From Rhizobium leucaenae USDA 9039 (GTDB lineage Bacteria > Pseudomonadota > Alphaproteobacteria > Rhizobiales > Rhizobiaceae): a DNA stretch of 64,000 bases. The stretch spans positions 62,001 to 126,000 of the forward strand of contig NZ_AUFB01000005.1 in assembly GCF_000426285.1 (NCBI RefSeq), read 5' to 3'. Position 1 is the stretch's first letter, and each line of letters begins with the position of its first letter. Position numbers and translations under genes: made by a program. This document shows, piece after piece, positions 45,055-54,073 of the stretch. The notes under the pieces are model-generated. The model saw only the letters and a list, made by a program, of their open reading frames with translations, searched no databases and was not told the DNA's origin.

Positions 45055-46767
45055 TCAGCCCTTTTGGGCTTGGATATCGAGCACCCGGTTCGCCGCCGAA
45101 ACGATCGCCTCGAGAGAGGCAGCGACGATGTTGGTGTTGATCCCAGCGCCGAAGAGCTTGCCCCCGGGATAGGAGGTCTCGACATAGGAGATCGCCGAGG
45201 CATTCGAGCCGTGCTGAAGCGAATGCTCGGAGTAGTCCTCGACGGACATCGGAATGTCGAGATAGATCGAGAGAGCGTTGATGAAGCCGTCGATCGGGCC
45301 GTTGCCGCGGCCTTCGATACGCTTCACCTCACCATTGTCGGTAATCTCGGCTGCGACGATCCGCTGCCCCTTGTTCTCAGGATCGGCGAAGGTGTGGTGA
45401 TCGACGAAGCGGATGCGCGCGTCGGACTGCGTTACGTAACGCTCAATGAAGTGCTCGTAGATGCGCTTCGACGGCAGCTCCTTGCCCTCTTCGTCGGTGA
45501 TGCGCTGGATCTCCTCGCGATACTCCACCTGGAGATTGCGTGGCAGGTTGAGCCCGTAATCCTGCTGCATGATATAGGCGATGCCGCCTTTGCCCGACTG
45601 CGAGTTGATCCGGATGATCGCCTCGTAGGTGCGGCCGACATCCTGCGGATCGATCGGCAGATATGGCACTTCCCAAACCGGATGGTTGGCGACCTTCGCT
45701 GCCTTCATGCCCTTGTTGATCGCATCCTGATGCGAACCGGAAAAGGCGGTGTAGACCAATTCGCCGACATAGGGGTGACGCTCGCCGATCGCCATCTGGT
45801 TGGAATATTCGAAGACTTCCTTCATGCGCTCGATATTGGAGCAATCCAGCTCGGGATCGACGCCCTGCGTGAACATGTTCAGCGCCATAGTGACGACATC
45901 GACATTGCCGGTGCGCTCGCCATTGCCGAACAGCGTGCCTTCGACACGGTCGGCGCCGGCCATCAAAGCCAGTTCGGCAGCGGCGATACCGGTGCCGCGG
46001 TCATTGTGCGGATGCAGCGAGATGATGAGGTTTTCGCGGTTGTCGAGATTGCGGCACATCCATTCGATCTGGTCGGCATAGATGTTCGGCGTCGCCATTT
46101 CGACGGTAGAGGGCAGGTTGATGATCAGCTTGTTGTCCGGCGTCGGCTTTACCACCTCGATGACGGCGTTGCAGATTTCCAGCGCCACGTCTAGCTCGGT
46201 GCCGGTGAAGCTTTCCGGCGAATATTCGAAGCGATAGCCACCACCTGCCTTGGCCGCCATGTCGGTGATCATCTTGGCCGCATCGACGGCAATCTCCTTG
46301 ATCCCCTTCACATCCTTGGCAAACACCACGCGGCGCTGCAATTCGCTGGTGGAATTGTAGAAATGCACGATCGGCCTGTTGGCGCCTTCCAATGCCTCGA
46401 AGGTACGGGTGATCAGCTCGGGGCGGCACTGCACCAGAACCTGCAGCGAGACATCGGCAGGCACATTGCCGTGCTCGATGCACCAGCGGGCGAAATCAAA
46501 ATCGGTCTGCGATGCCGACGGGAAACCGATCTCGATTTCCTTGAAACCCATTTCCAGCAGCAAATGAAACATACGGGCCTTGCGGTCGTGGCCCATGGGA
46601 TCGACTAGCGCCTGGTTGCCATCGCGCAGATCGACGGAACACCAGATCGGCGCCTTGGTGATGGTTTTCGAAGGCCAGGTTCGGTCGGGAATATTGATCT
46701 GCGGGTAAGCGCGGTATTTCACCGCTGCCTCGGGCATGCCTTTGGGGGAATGGCTGTTCGCGTCCAT
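45055..46767 (-). CDS. leuA: 2-isopropylmalate synthase
   Basis: LeuA condenses acetyl-CoA with 2-ketoisovalerate, the first committed step to leucine. The 570-residue protein is the long (LeuA type 2) form, with WCSVDLRDGNQALVDPMG (catalytic barrel start), IGFPSASQTDFDFARWCIEH, LHPHNDRGTGIAAAELALMA and a C-terminal regulatory domain with RIEGRGNGPIDGFINALS. That domain binds leucine for feedback inhibition. The start is at 46767. The 330-base upstream region carries a Leu-rich leader peptide, giving a second, transcript-level control. Confidence 0.97.
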   Translation of the reverse strand: MDANSHSPKGMPEAAVKYRAYPQINIPDRTWPSKTITKAPIWCSVDLRDGNQALVDPMGHDRKARMFHLLLEMGFKEIEIGFPSASQTDFDFARWCIEHGNVPADVSLQVLVQCRPELITRTFEALEGANRPIVHFYNSTSELQRRVVFAKDVKGIKEIAVDAAKMITDMAAKAGGGYRFEYSPESFTGTELDVALEICNAVIEVVKPTPDNKLIINLPSTVEMATPNIYADQIEWMCRNLDNRENLIISLHPHNDRGTGIAAAELALMAGADRVEGTLFGNGERTGNVDVVTMALNMFTQGVDPELDCSNIERMKEVFEYSNQMAIGERHPYVGELVYTAFSGSHQDAINKGMKAAKVANHPVWEVPYLPIDPQDVGRTYEAIIRINSQSGKGGIAYIMQQDYGLNLPRNLQVEYREEIQRITDEEGKELPSKRIYEHFIERYVTQSDARIRFVDHHTFADPENKGQRIVAAEITDNGEVKRIEGRGNGPIDGFINALSIYLDIPMSVEDYSEHSLQHGSNASAISYVETSYPGGKLFGAGINTNIVAASLEAIVSAANRVLDIQAQKG

Positions 46768-46883
46768 GTTTCGTCTCTTCCTTTCCCGTCATTTGCCCCG
46801 CGTCTTAACCGATCGTGTGCGGCTTGGCGATGACAAATACGGACCCGCTACGGGGTATCCTGTCGATTTTGGGGATATGTCGC

Positions 46884-46928
46884 GAGGAGCGATGGCCGGG
46901 CGGGCTCTACGGCCGCCGAGCGCTCCTC
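46884..46928 (-). promoter_or_regulatory. Strong hairpin overlapping the end of the leuA leader peptide
   Basis: On the minus strand GAGGAGCG (46928-46921) pairs perfectly with CGCTCCTC (46891-46884). An inner GGCGG can pair with CCGCC. The first arm includes the leader peptide's stop codon. No T-run follows, so it is not a standard intrinsic terminator; it may be part of an attenuator with alternative foldings. Confidence 0.5.
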
Positions 46929-47052
46929 AAAGGACCCGGCAACCGCGCGTAAGGCCGAGAAGAAGAAGCGAAGTCAGGGCGCGCGTATTGTCACGCAGGG
47001 CAACGCGCCCACGTGCAATCTGTTCGGAAATCTTCGCGCCAGTCGTCTTCAT
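46927..47052 (-). CDS. leuL: Candidate leuA leader peptide (41 residues, Leu-rich)
   Basis: ATG at 47052 to TGA at 46927 encodes MKTTGAKISEQIARGRVALR, then DNTRALTSLLLLGLTRGCRV and a final Leu. Four consecutive Leu codons (CTT CTT CTT CTC), with Gly-Leu after them, sit just ahead of a strong hairpin, as expected for ribosome-mediated attenuation of leucine synthesis. No Shine-Dalgarno precedes the ATG. The promoter predicts transcription starting at the ATG itself, so the mRNA would be leaderless, like rhizobial trpL. Confidence 0.65.
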   Translation of the reverse strand: MKTTGAKISEQIARGRVALRDNTRALTSLLLLGLTRGCRVL

Positions 47053-47059
47053 GGCCGCG

Positions 47060-47088
47060 CTTATAGCCGGGCGGCAAAAAAGAAGCAA
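47060..47088 (-). promoter_or_regulatory. Probable leuL-leuA promoter
   Basis: On the minus strand TTGCTT (47088-47083) and TATAAG (47065-47060) are 17 bases apart. Seven bases separate TATAAG from the ATG of leuL, which places the transcription start on or next to the A of ATG. Confidence 0.6.
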
Positions 47089-47096
47089 CCCCCAGC

Positions 47097-48281
47097 TCAG
47101 TTCTTCAGCAGTTGCACCATGCGCGACAGCGCCATCATCAATCCGCCGGCGATCAGTCCCCAGAAGGCGCCTGAAATCCCGCCGAAGGAGACGCCCGATG
47201 CCGTAACGAGGAAGGTGATCGCAGCCGCCTCACGCGATTCCGCCTTTTGAAAAGCGTTCATGGCCGAGTTGGACAGTGCGCCGACCAGCGCCAGGCCGGC
47301 GACGGCCTCGATCAGGATCGGCGGCGCCAGCGCCACGAAGGCAGTGACCGCGCCGGCGAGCAGCCCAAGGATGATGTAAACGACCCCGGCAATGATCGCC
47401 GCCCAATAGCGCCGCTTCGGGTCGGCATGGGCGTCCTGTCCCGCGCACATGGCGGCGGTGATCGCCGCAAGATTGACGGCATGGCCGCCGAAGGGCGCAC
47501 TGAACAGCGAAAACACGGCGGTGACCGCAAAGAGCGGACCAGGCTTCGGATCATAGTGATGAACCTTCAGCACCGCGATGCCCGGAATATTCTGCGATGC
47601 CATGGTGACGATGAAGAGCGGCAGCGCGATGGAGACGAAGCCGGCGACGGTGAAGACCGGTTTGATCAGTTCGACGCTCGGCAGCAACGAATGCTGCAGC
47701 GATGCCAGCGCCCCATCGGGCACCTTCACGCCAAGCGCTAGCACCAGCGCAAAAGCGGCAAGCGCCGCCGGCACGGCCCAGAGCCGCTTGAACGCGCCGA
47801 CGACGATCCAGGCGATGATGATCGGCAGGCCGAGCCACGGGTTGAAGCCGATCGCCTTGACCGGCGCAAAGCAAAGCCCGAGCAGCACGCCGGCAAGCAT
47901 GGCATTCGCCAGCGCCGACGGGATAGCGGCGACGGCTCGCCCGAGCGGCCGGAACAGGCCGGCAATCACGATCAGCACCGCACAGACGAGAAACGCACCG
48001 ACCGCCACCGGAAAGCCGCCTTCGATGGCGCCGGCACTGGCCAGAAGTGCCGCTCCTGGCGTCGACCAGGCAATGCTGATGGGCAGCTTCGTCGCTGCGC
48101 TGAGGATGATGGCGCAGAGCCCCATTGCAATCGACAACGCCGTCAACCCGGATGCAGCCTGCGCGTCGGTAGCACCGACCGCCTGGAGCCCATGCAGCAC
48201 GACCGCGAAGGAACTGGCAAAGCCGACAAAGGCGGTAAGGCAGCCCATGAAGAGGCTTTGAACGGAGAAATCTTTGAGCAT
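47097..48281 (-). CDS. benE: BenE-family transporter (benzoate/H+ symporter-like)
   Basis: The 394-residue protein has about 11-12 helices (FMGCLTAFVGFASSFAVVLH; LPISIAWSTPGAALLASAGA; ALPLFIVTMASQNIPGIAVL; FGGHAVNLAAITAAMCAG) and matches the BenE family, whose characterised member takes up benzoate with protons. No aromatic-degradation genes are nearby, so the true substrate is open. I start it at 48281 (MLKDFSVQSLFMG); the frame continues upstream without family similarity. Its stop is 8 bases from the leuL promoter. Confidence 0.9.
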   Translation of the reverse strand: MLKDFSVQSLFMGCLTAFVGFASSFAVVLHGLQAVGATDAQAASGLTALSIAMGLCAIILSAATKLPISIAWSTPGAALLASAGAIEGGFPVAVGAFLVCAVLIVIAGLFRPLGRAVAAIPSALANAMLAGVLLGLCFAPVKAIGFNPWLGLPIIIAWIVVGAFKRLWAVPAALAAFALVLALGVKVPDGALASLQHSLLPSVELIKPVFTVAGFVSIALPLFIVTMASQNIPGIAVLKVHHYDPKPGPLFAVTAVFSLFSAPFGGHAVNLAAITAAMCAGQDAHADPKRRYWAAIIAGVVYIILGLLAGAVTAFVALAPPILIEAVAGLALVGALSNSAMNAFQKAESREAAAITFLVTASGVSFGGISGAFWGLIAGGLMMALSRMVQLLKN

Positions 48282-48534
48282 GGCGGCGGCTTGGAGACTC
48301 GTGGATGCGATGGAAAGCGCATGGAGCATCACAAGCGGTGGTCGTGCAAGTGCAGTTTCGCCAAGATCAGACAATCCGAGTCGGCGAGCGTTACTCGATT
48401 GGCAAAAGAGCCCGGACGGGGATTGCGCACCAAACATCAAACCTGTGTAGTCAAATGCAACTAAGACGTCTCTACGCGCCAGTCGATAAGCTCGATTGGT
48501 TGAAATCGATAGATGCATAAAGGAGGAACGATAT

Positions 48535-48918
48535 ATGTATTATGCCATCTTGGCCTATCACGAAGAGGGAGTGGTTGAATCCTGGACCAAGGAGGAGGAC
48601 GCGGCGTTGATGACCGAACTCCTCCAGATCAATGACCGCCTCGTTCAAGAGAAGTCTTTGGGACCGGCCGCACGTCTCGGCTCAACGCAAAGTGCCGTGA
48701 CACTGCGAGGCAAAGGTGCCGGCATCGTCACGGACGGGCCCTTTGCCGAAACCAAGGAGCAATTGCTGGGCTTCTATGTGGTGGATTTTCCAACGTTTGA
48801 GGCAGCAGTTGAAGCAGCCCGCGACCTCCGCCGTGTCAATCCGACGGCAGTCTACGAAATCAGGCCGATCTCGCTTTACATTCCCGGAGCGCCATTGGAA
48901 TCCCGGGACGAAGAATAG
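48535..48918 (+). CDS. YCII/DGPF-domain protein
   Basis: The 127-residue protein has the YCII-related fold with the DGPF variant motif (IVTDGPFAETKEQLLGFYVV). It also has the YYAILAYHEEG start and VYEIRPISLYIPGAP end. Such proteins are often encoded beside ECF41-type sigma factors, but no such gene is adjacent here. The start at 48535 has a strong AGGAGG site. The function of the family is mostly unknown; some members are dehydrochlorinase-like. Confidence 0.9.
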   Translation: MYYAILAYHEEGVVESWTKEEDAALMTELLQINDRLVQEKSLGPAARLGSTQSAVTLRGKGAGIVTDGPFAETKEQLLGFYVVDFPTFEAAVEAARDLRRVNPTAVYEIRPISLYIPGAPLESRDEE

Positions 48919-48973
48919 CGAGTTCGGCTCAGCGGCCCGTCGCCGCGCTCGCGGCTGCGTTAACAATGCAAAA

Positions 48974-49005
48974 CGCCCTCGCCTGCCTTTCGGCAAACGA
49001 GGGCG
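48974..49005. terminator. Hairpin between YCII and clpP genes
   Basis: CGCCCTCG (48974-48981) pairs with CGAGGGCG (48998-49005); the loop can form a small TGCC/GGCA stem. It sits between two convergent genes. On the minus strand the tail is TTTTGCATTG, so it is better as the clpP terminator. Confidence 0.7.
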
Positions 49006-49030
49006 CTTCAGCTCAGCAAAAGCCGCTAGC

Positions 49031-49618
49031 TTAAATCTCGCCCTGCGACGTCACGATCCGCGAAACCAGGCCATAAGCCTTGGCTTCCTCGGCCGACAGC
49101 CAGTAGTCGCGGTCCGTATCCTTGGCGATACGCTCGACGGGCTGGCCGGTGGCTTCCGAGAAGATCTTGTTCAGGCGCTCGTTCATCTTGATGATTTCGC
49201 GAGCCTGAATTTCGATGTCGGAGGCCATGCCACGCGTACCGCCGGACGGTTGGTGCAGCAGGAAGCGGGTATTCGGCAGGCAGATGCGGCGTTCCTTGGG
49301 GGCTGCCACGTAGATCAGCGCGCCCGCGGATGCGACCCAGCCGGAACCGATCATCCAGACCTTCGGTTTGATGAACTTGATCATATCGTGAATGGAATCG
49401 CCGGATTCGACGTGGCCGCCGGGCGAATTCACATAGATGCGGATGTCCTCATCGCTGGCCGCGGCGAGCGCCACAAGCTGCGAGCAGACCTTCTGCGCCA
49501 GTTCCTGCGTAATGCCGCCATAGATGAAGATCGAGCGCGATTTGAAAAGATTCGCCTCCGCGTCCTTGCCCAAGGGCAGCTCTTTCGTCTTTTCTTCCTG
49601 TTCGTCTTCGTCGTTCAT
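49031..49618 (-). CDS. clpP: ClpP-type serine protease subunit (accessory rhizobial ClpP)
   Basis: The 195-residue ClpP has the catalytic Ser in [14 protein letters not shown], His in LLHQPSGG and Asp in [11 protein letters not shown]. The N-terminus ([17 protein letters not shown]) is acidic and lacks the usual propeptide look. It is not beside clpX, unlike the main clpP, and sequence details (GSGWVASAG rather than GQAASMG) mark it as an accessory paralogue. The start at 49618 has a GGAGA site. It would form a tetradecameric chamber, alone or mixed with other ClpP subunits. Confidence 0.92.
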   Translation of the reverse strand: MNDEDEQEEKTKELPLGKDAEANLFKSRSIFIYGGITQELAQKVCSQLVALAAASDEDIRIYVNSPGGHVESGDSIHDMIKFIKPKVWMIGSGWVASAGALIYVAAPKERRICLPNTRFLLHQPSGGTRGMASDIEIQAREIIKMNERLNKIFSEATGQPVERIAKDTDRDYWLSAEEAKAYGLVSRIVTSQGEI

Positions 49619-49846
49619 TCGCAAGTCTCCAGCAGATGTGTCCTACCGCACATAGTGCGACTCAATGCGTAAAACAATGCCGGAAAAAGGCAAGGCGCGA
49701 ATAGCCAGGGAAAGCATGGCGTTATGGTTGCGGATTACCGAATTGTAACTTGAACAGGCTTTGAAAAGCCGGAATTCCATCCTACGTCAGGTGAGCGCGA
49801 GAATCGCGCCCCGAATTTGCAGCAACAGATAGCCAAGGAGGCCATC

Positions 49847-50644
49847 ATGTCGCCTGAAGAACGTCAAATGCTCGCGTCCCTCTTCGATCGCGTCCGCGCT
49901 ACCGCCAGCACCCAGCGCGATGCCGATGCGGAAGCCTTGATCAATCAATCGGTTCGCGATCAGCCCTATGCGCCTTATTTCCTCGCCCAAGCCGTGCTCA
50001 TACAGGAACAGGGCATGAAGGCTGCGGCCGACCGCATCCAGCAGCTCGAAGCGCGGGTGCACGAGCTGGAACAGCAAGGGGCAGACAATCATCCGCAGCC
50101 CCAGAGCGGCGGCTTCCTCGGCGGTCTCGGCTCGCTGTTCGGCGGCGGCCAACAGCAGCCGCAGCGTGGCCCGGGACCGCAAGCCGGTAATTCGCAGCAG
50201 CAGGGCCATCTTTATGATGATTATGCCCGCAACGCCCCGCAGCCCGGCCCCTGGGGCGGTCAACAGCAACCGAGCGGCCCCTGGAACCCGCAGGCTGCAG
50301 CTCCCTCGGCAGGCGGTAGCTTCCTGCGCGGCGCCCTCGGCACCGCGGCCGGCGTCGCCGGCGGCGTCATGCTGGCGGAATCGCTGTCCAGCCTGTTCAG
50401 CCCCCATCTCGGCGGCACCAGCGCCGGTGGCGGTCTCGGTGGCCTCTTCGGCGGCACAGCCGCCAATGCAGCCGAACAGCCGGTTCAGGAAACGATCATC
50501 AACAACAATTATTTCGGCAACGACGGCAATGACCAGAACGATAATGGTCAGACCAATGTCGACTACGCATCGAATGATCAGGACGACGACAATGATTATG
50601 ACGACTCGTCCGACAATGGCGGCGACGACAGTTCGTTTGCCTGA
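49847..50644 (+). CDS. DUF2076 protein with low-complexity acidic tail
   Basis: The 265-residue protein has an N-terminal DUF2076 helical region (MSPEERQMLASLFDRVRATA, then FLAQAVLIQEQGMKAA and a coiled coil RIQQLEARVHELEQQ). A Gly/Gln/Pro-rich middle with a hydrophobic GTAAGVAGGVMLAESLSSLF follows, and the tail is an Asn/Asp-rich low-complexity stretch (DQDDDNDYDD-like). The family is often called periplasmic ligand-binding sensor protein, but no signal peptide is visible here. The start at 49847 has an AGGAGG site. Confidence 0.85.
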   Translation: MSPEERQMLASLFDRVRATASTQRDADAEALINQSVRDQPYAPYFLAQAVLIQEQGMKAAADRIQQLEARVHELEQQGADNHPQPQSGGFLGGLGSLFGGGQQQPQRGPGPQAGNSQQQGHLYDDYARNAPQPGPWGGQQQPSGPWNPQAAAPSAGGSFLRGALGTAAGVAGGVMLAESLSSLFSPHLGGTSAGGGLGGLFGGTAANAAEQPVQETIINNNYFGNDGNDQNDNGQTNVDYASNDQDDDNDYDDSSDNGGDDSSFA

Positions 50645-50664
50645 AGCCAACCGTCTCTGATTGC

Positions 50665-50697
50665 AAAAAGCCGCCTCCTTTCGGATGGCGGCTTTTT
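50665..50697. terminator. Bidirectional Rho-independent terminator (DUF2076 / queF)
   Basis: AAAAAGCCGCC (50665-50675) pairs with GGCGGCTTTTT (50687-50697) over 11 bp. It has A/T runs on both sides and lies between two convergent genes. Confidence 0.9.
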
Positions 50698-50702
50698 CAA
50701 TT

Positions 50703-51167
50703 TCAGCCACGTCCGCGATAAGGCTGGACGCCCTGGTCCGGCAGCCACACGCCCTCCGGCGGCTTGCCCGTCTGCCAGAACACATCGATCGGAATACCGC
50801 CTCGGGGATACCAATAGGCACCGATGCGCAGCCATTTCGGCTCCAGCAGTTCGACCAGCCGCTTGGCGATGTAGATCGAGCAATCCTCGTGGAAAGCGCC
50901 GTGATTGCGGAAGGAATGCAGGAAAAGCTTCAGCGACTTCGATTCCACCAGCCATTCGTTCGGCACATAATCGATGACGATATGGGCAAAATCCGGCTGA
51001 CCGGTCATCGGGCAGAGCGAGGTGAATTCCGGGGCGGTGAAGCGCACGACATAGTCCGTGCCGGCATGGCCGGACGGCACTTTTTCGAGGACAGCGGCTT
51101 CGGGGTTCGCAGCCGTTTCGGTCTGATTGCCGAGCATCGACAGACCGGAAACATCGGTTGTGGGCAT
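50703..51167 (-). CDS. queF: NADPH-dependent 7-cyano-7-deazaguanine reductase (preQ0 reductase)
   Basis: QueF reduces preQ0 to preQ1 in queuosine synthesis. The 154-residue short (unimodular) form has the nucleophile region [14 protein letters not shown], the QueF motif [20 protein letters not shown] and ends [20 protein letters not shown]. The length equals that of the YkvM-type enzyme. It starts at 51167, one base after the stop of the cation-efflux gene, so the two are cotranscribed. Confidence 0.97.
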   Translation of the reverse strand: MPTTDVSGLSMLGNQTETAANPEAAVLEKVPSGHAGTDYVVRFTAPEFTSLCPMTGQPDFAHIVIDYVPNEWLVESKSLKLFLHSFRNHGAFHEDCSIYIAKRLVELLEPKWLRIGAYWYPRGGIPIDVFWQTGKPPEGVWLPDQGVQPYRGRG

Positions 51168-51168
51168 C

Positions 51169-52083
51169 TTAGGTCTCCTTGATCACTTTGACGCGGATGC
51201 CATGGGCCTTCTCGCCCTCGGGCTCCACGTGAATGGTTATTTCCGCGCCCGCATGGATCGCCCGTATGGCGTCTTCAAGGCGGTCGCAGATGCGATGCGC
51301 CTCGCGGACCGGCATCGCCGCCGGCACGACGAGGTGGAAATCGACGAAAGTGACGGCGCCTGCCCGGCGCGTCTTGAGATCGTGCACGCCGAGAGAGCCG
51401 TTGGCATGCGTCGCGATCGCCTCCTTGATCACCACTTCCTCTTCCGGCAGGACAGCCTTGTCCATCAGCCCGTCGATGGAATTGGAGATGACTTTCCAGC
51501 CCTGATACAGAATGTTGACGGCTACGAGAATGGCTAGCACCGGGTCGAATATCGGGTAGCCGGTGCCAAGCGCCAGCAGCAGGCCGAGCAACACGCCGAC
51601 CGAGGTATAGACATCGGACATGATGTGCTGCCCGTCCGCGGTCAGCGCCGGCGAGCGATGCTCGCGCCCGGCACGGATCAAGGTCAGCGCCCATAGCCCA
51701 TTGACGATACCGGCGGCAAAGTTGATGGCAAGGCCAAGGACGGGCGCTTGCAACGGCTGCGGATTGCCCAAATGCCCCACCGCCTCCTGAACGATCATCA
51801 ACGCAGCGACGATGATCATCGCCCCTTCAGTGACGGCCGAAAGATACTCCGCCTTGTGGTGACCGAAGGGATGATCGTGATCCGCCGGCTTCTGCGCATA
51901 GCGGATGACAAAGAAAGCGATGAAAGCAGCCACGACATTGACGAGGGATTCCAGGGCGTCCGACAACAGCGCCACGGAGCCCGTCACCCACCAGGCGAGC
52001 ATCTTCAGCGCCAAGACGCCGAGCGACAGGGGAACGCCCCAGAGGGCCAGTTGCCGTATCGTCTGGTTGCCCTGTCCGTTCAT
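51169..52083 (-). CDS. Cation diffusion facilitator (CDF) efflux protein
   Basis: The 304-residue protein has six helices with metal-site residues in [15 protein letters not shown] (helix 2) and [14 protein letters not shown] (helix 5). It also has a cytoplasmic loop signature [15 protein letters not shown] and a C-terminal ferredoxin-like domain. The metal (Zn, Fe, Mn or Co) is not certain. The start at 52083 with GGAG is preferred over an in-frame ATG at 52188, which lies in a stem-loop leader. It is in an operon with queF. Confidence 0.93.
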   Translation of the reverse strand: MNGQGNQTIRQLALWGVPLSLGVLALKMLAWWVTGSVALLSDALESLVNVVAAFIAFFVIRYAQKPADHDHPFGHHKAEYLSAVTEGAMIIVAALMIVQEAVGHLGNPQPLQAPVLGLAINFAAGIVNGLWALTLIRAGREHRSPALTADGQHIMSDVYTSVGVLLGLLLALGTGYPIFDPVLAILVAVNILYQGWKVISNSIDGLMDKAVLPEEEVVIKEAIATHANGSLGVHDLKTRRAGAVTFVDFHLVVPAAMPVREAHRICDRLEDAIRAIHAGAEITIHVEPEGEKAHGIRVKVIKET

Positions 52084-52151
52084 GCGTTTCTCCAATGCGG
52101 ATGCGCGCCCTGCATATGCGAACGAATTGCAAAAACCGCGCCATTCAAATG

Positions 52152-52183
52152 CAAAACCGCCCGCGCGAAATTCGCGCAGGCGG
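52152..52183 (-). terminator. Terminator-like hairpin in the CDF gene leader
   Basis: On the minus strand CCGCC-T-GCGCGAA pairs with TTCGCGC-G-GGCGG, with one mismatch, and TTTTGC follows. It lies 69 bases before the CDF ATG, inside the likely 5' leader, so it may attenuate. The remaining sequence to 52474 has no feature I can support. Confidence 0.45.
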
Positions 52184-52327
52184 CTCATTGCCGTTCATAT
52201 GATGCAGAACGCATCGTTTGTCAAAGGACGGCTTGGGTCGCGCGCATCACAATTTATCCCAAATAACCCGGTTAAACAAAGTCGGTGCGCAAAGCTGCCG
52301 CTGAAAGACGATGATGCGACAAAATGA

Positions 52328-53221
<894 letters not shown>

Positions 53222-53237
53222 GCAGCCCTGATCCGCA

Positions 53238-53945
53238 CTAATTTATCTGAGTGGATGCAAAACGATCGCGGTCGTTGTGCAGGCTGAGCGACAGCCGCAG
53301 CATCCATGGCAGCGCCGTCCATAAGCCTGAGGTCAATCCCGCCTGCCTCAACCCGGCGGCCGTCCAGGTATTGCATCCCATGAGCGCGTTGAAATATCCC
53401 CGTCCCTCGAAGAACGCATCATTCGGTCCGTAGTTGCTGCCGATCAATGGGCTCGGCTGGTTATTCGTTTGCTCGAAACTGCCGAGAATGAACCGCTTGA
53501 GCCGCTCCAACCCCTCGGTATCGATGCTGATCGCCATGACACCAGGCGCATTCGCGGGAATCTCACCCGCCAGCTCGGCATGGATGACAGCACGATCGAG
53601 AGTGAAGCTTTTCAGGACAGGGCCGGCCTTCAAATCGGCCCATGTCCGCGTCTCCGTATAGAAGCTCCGGCCGCCCCAGCCGAAAACGAGATAGCGCACA
53701 TTCGTATTATCGAGATCAAGCCCGGCTGTCCGCAGGAATGCGAAACGGGAGATGAGATCGCCATCGACGGGTATGGCGATATCCGTGTGGATGGGATTGC
53801 TGAGCACGAGGACATGTTGCGACCGCTCGGCTCTTTCCGCTCGTCCGTCAGGCCAAAGCGGCCGCGGAGCGACAATGCCGAGAGCGGCGATCGCCACGAT
53901 CGCAAGCACGGCGAAGAATACGCCCTTGAATATACTTGAGATCAC
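53238..53945 (-). CDS. DUF2459 family membrane-anchored protein
   Basis: The protein matches DUF2459 (TIGR02117, urease-region hypothetical): NPIHTDIAIPVDGD, LVFGWGGRSFYTET, GYFNALMGCNTWTAAGLRQA. One N-terminal helix (FAVLAIVAIAALGIV) anchors it. The Cys-Asn-Thr-Trp motif with upstream His recalls a cysteine-hydrolase arrangement. The frame reaches an ATG at 54023, but that codon lies inside the stem of the trpE(G) terminator. A GTG at 53945 (reading MISSIFKGVFF) seems the better start, giving 235 residues; this choice is uncertain. Confidence 0.82.
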   Translation of the reverse strand: MISSIFKGVFFAVLAIVAIAALGIVAPRPLWPDGRAERAERSQHVLVLSNPIHTDIAIPVDGDLISRFAFLRTAGLDLDNTNVRYLVFGWGGRSFYTETRTWADLKAGPVLKSFTLDRAVIHAELAGEIPANAPGVMAISIDTEGLERLKRFILGSFEQTNNQPSPLIGSNYGPNDAFFEGRGYFNALMGCNTWTAAGLRQAGLTSGLWTALPWMLRLSLSLHNDRDRFASTQIN

Positions 53946-54002
53946 CGACCGAAAGACCCCGCCAACAGCGGATGTCTTCAGTGGTTTGTTGGCTCTTTCA
54001 AG

Positions 54003-54046
54003 GCAAAAAACATCCCTATGCACTTTTCCGAGTGCATAGGGATGTT
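54003..54046 (-). terminator. Rho-independent terminator of trpE(G)
   Basis: A perfect 15-bp stem: AACATCCCTATGCAC and GTGCATAGGGATGTT (54009-54023 and 54032-54046) around an 8-base loop, with TTTT following on the minus strand. It lies 28 bases past the trpE(G) stop. Confidence 0.92.
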
Positions 54047-54073
54047 CGAACTGTACACCGAGCGGCTCTCGCG

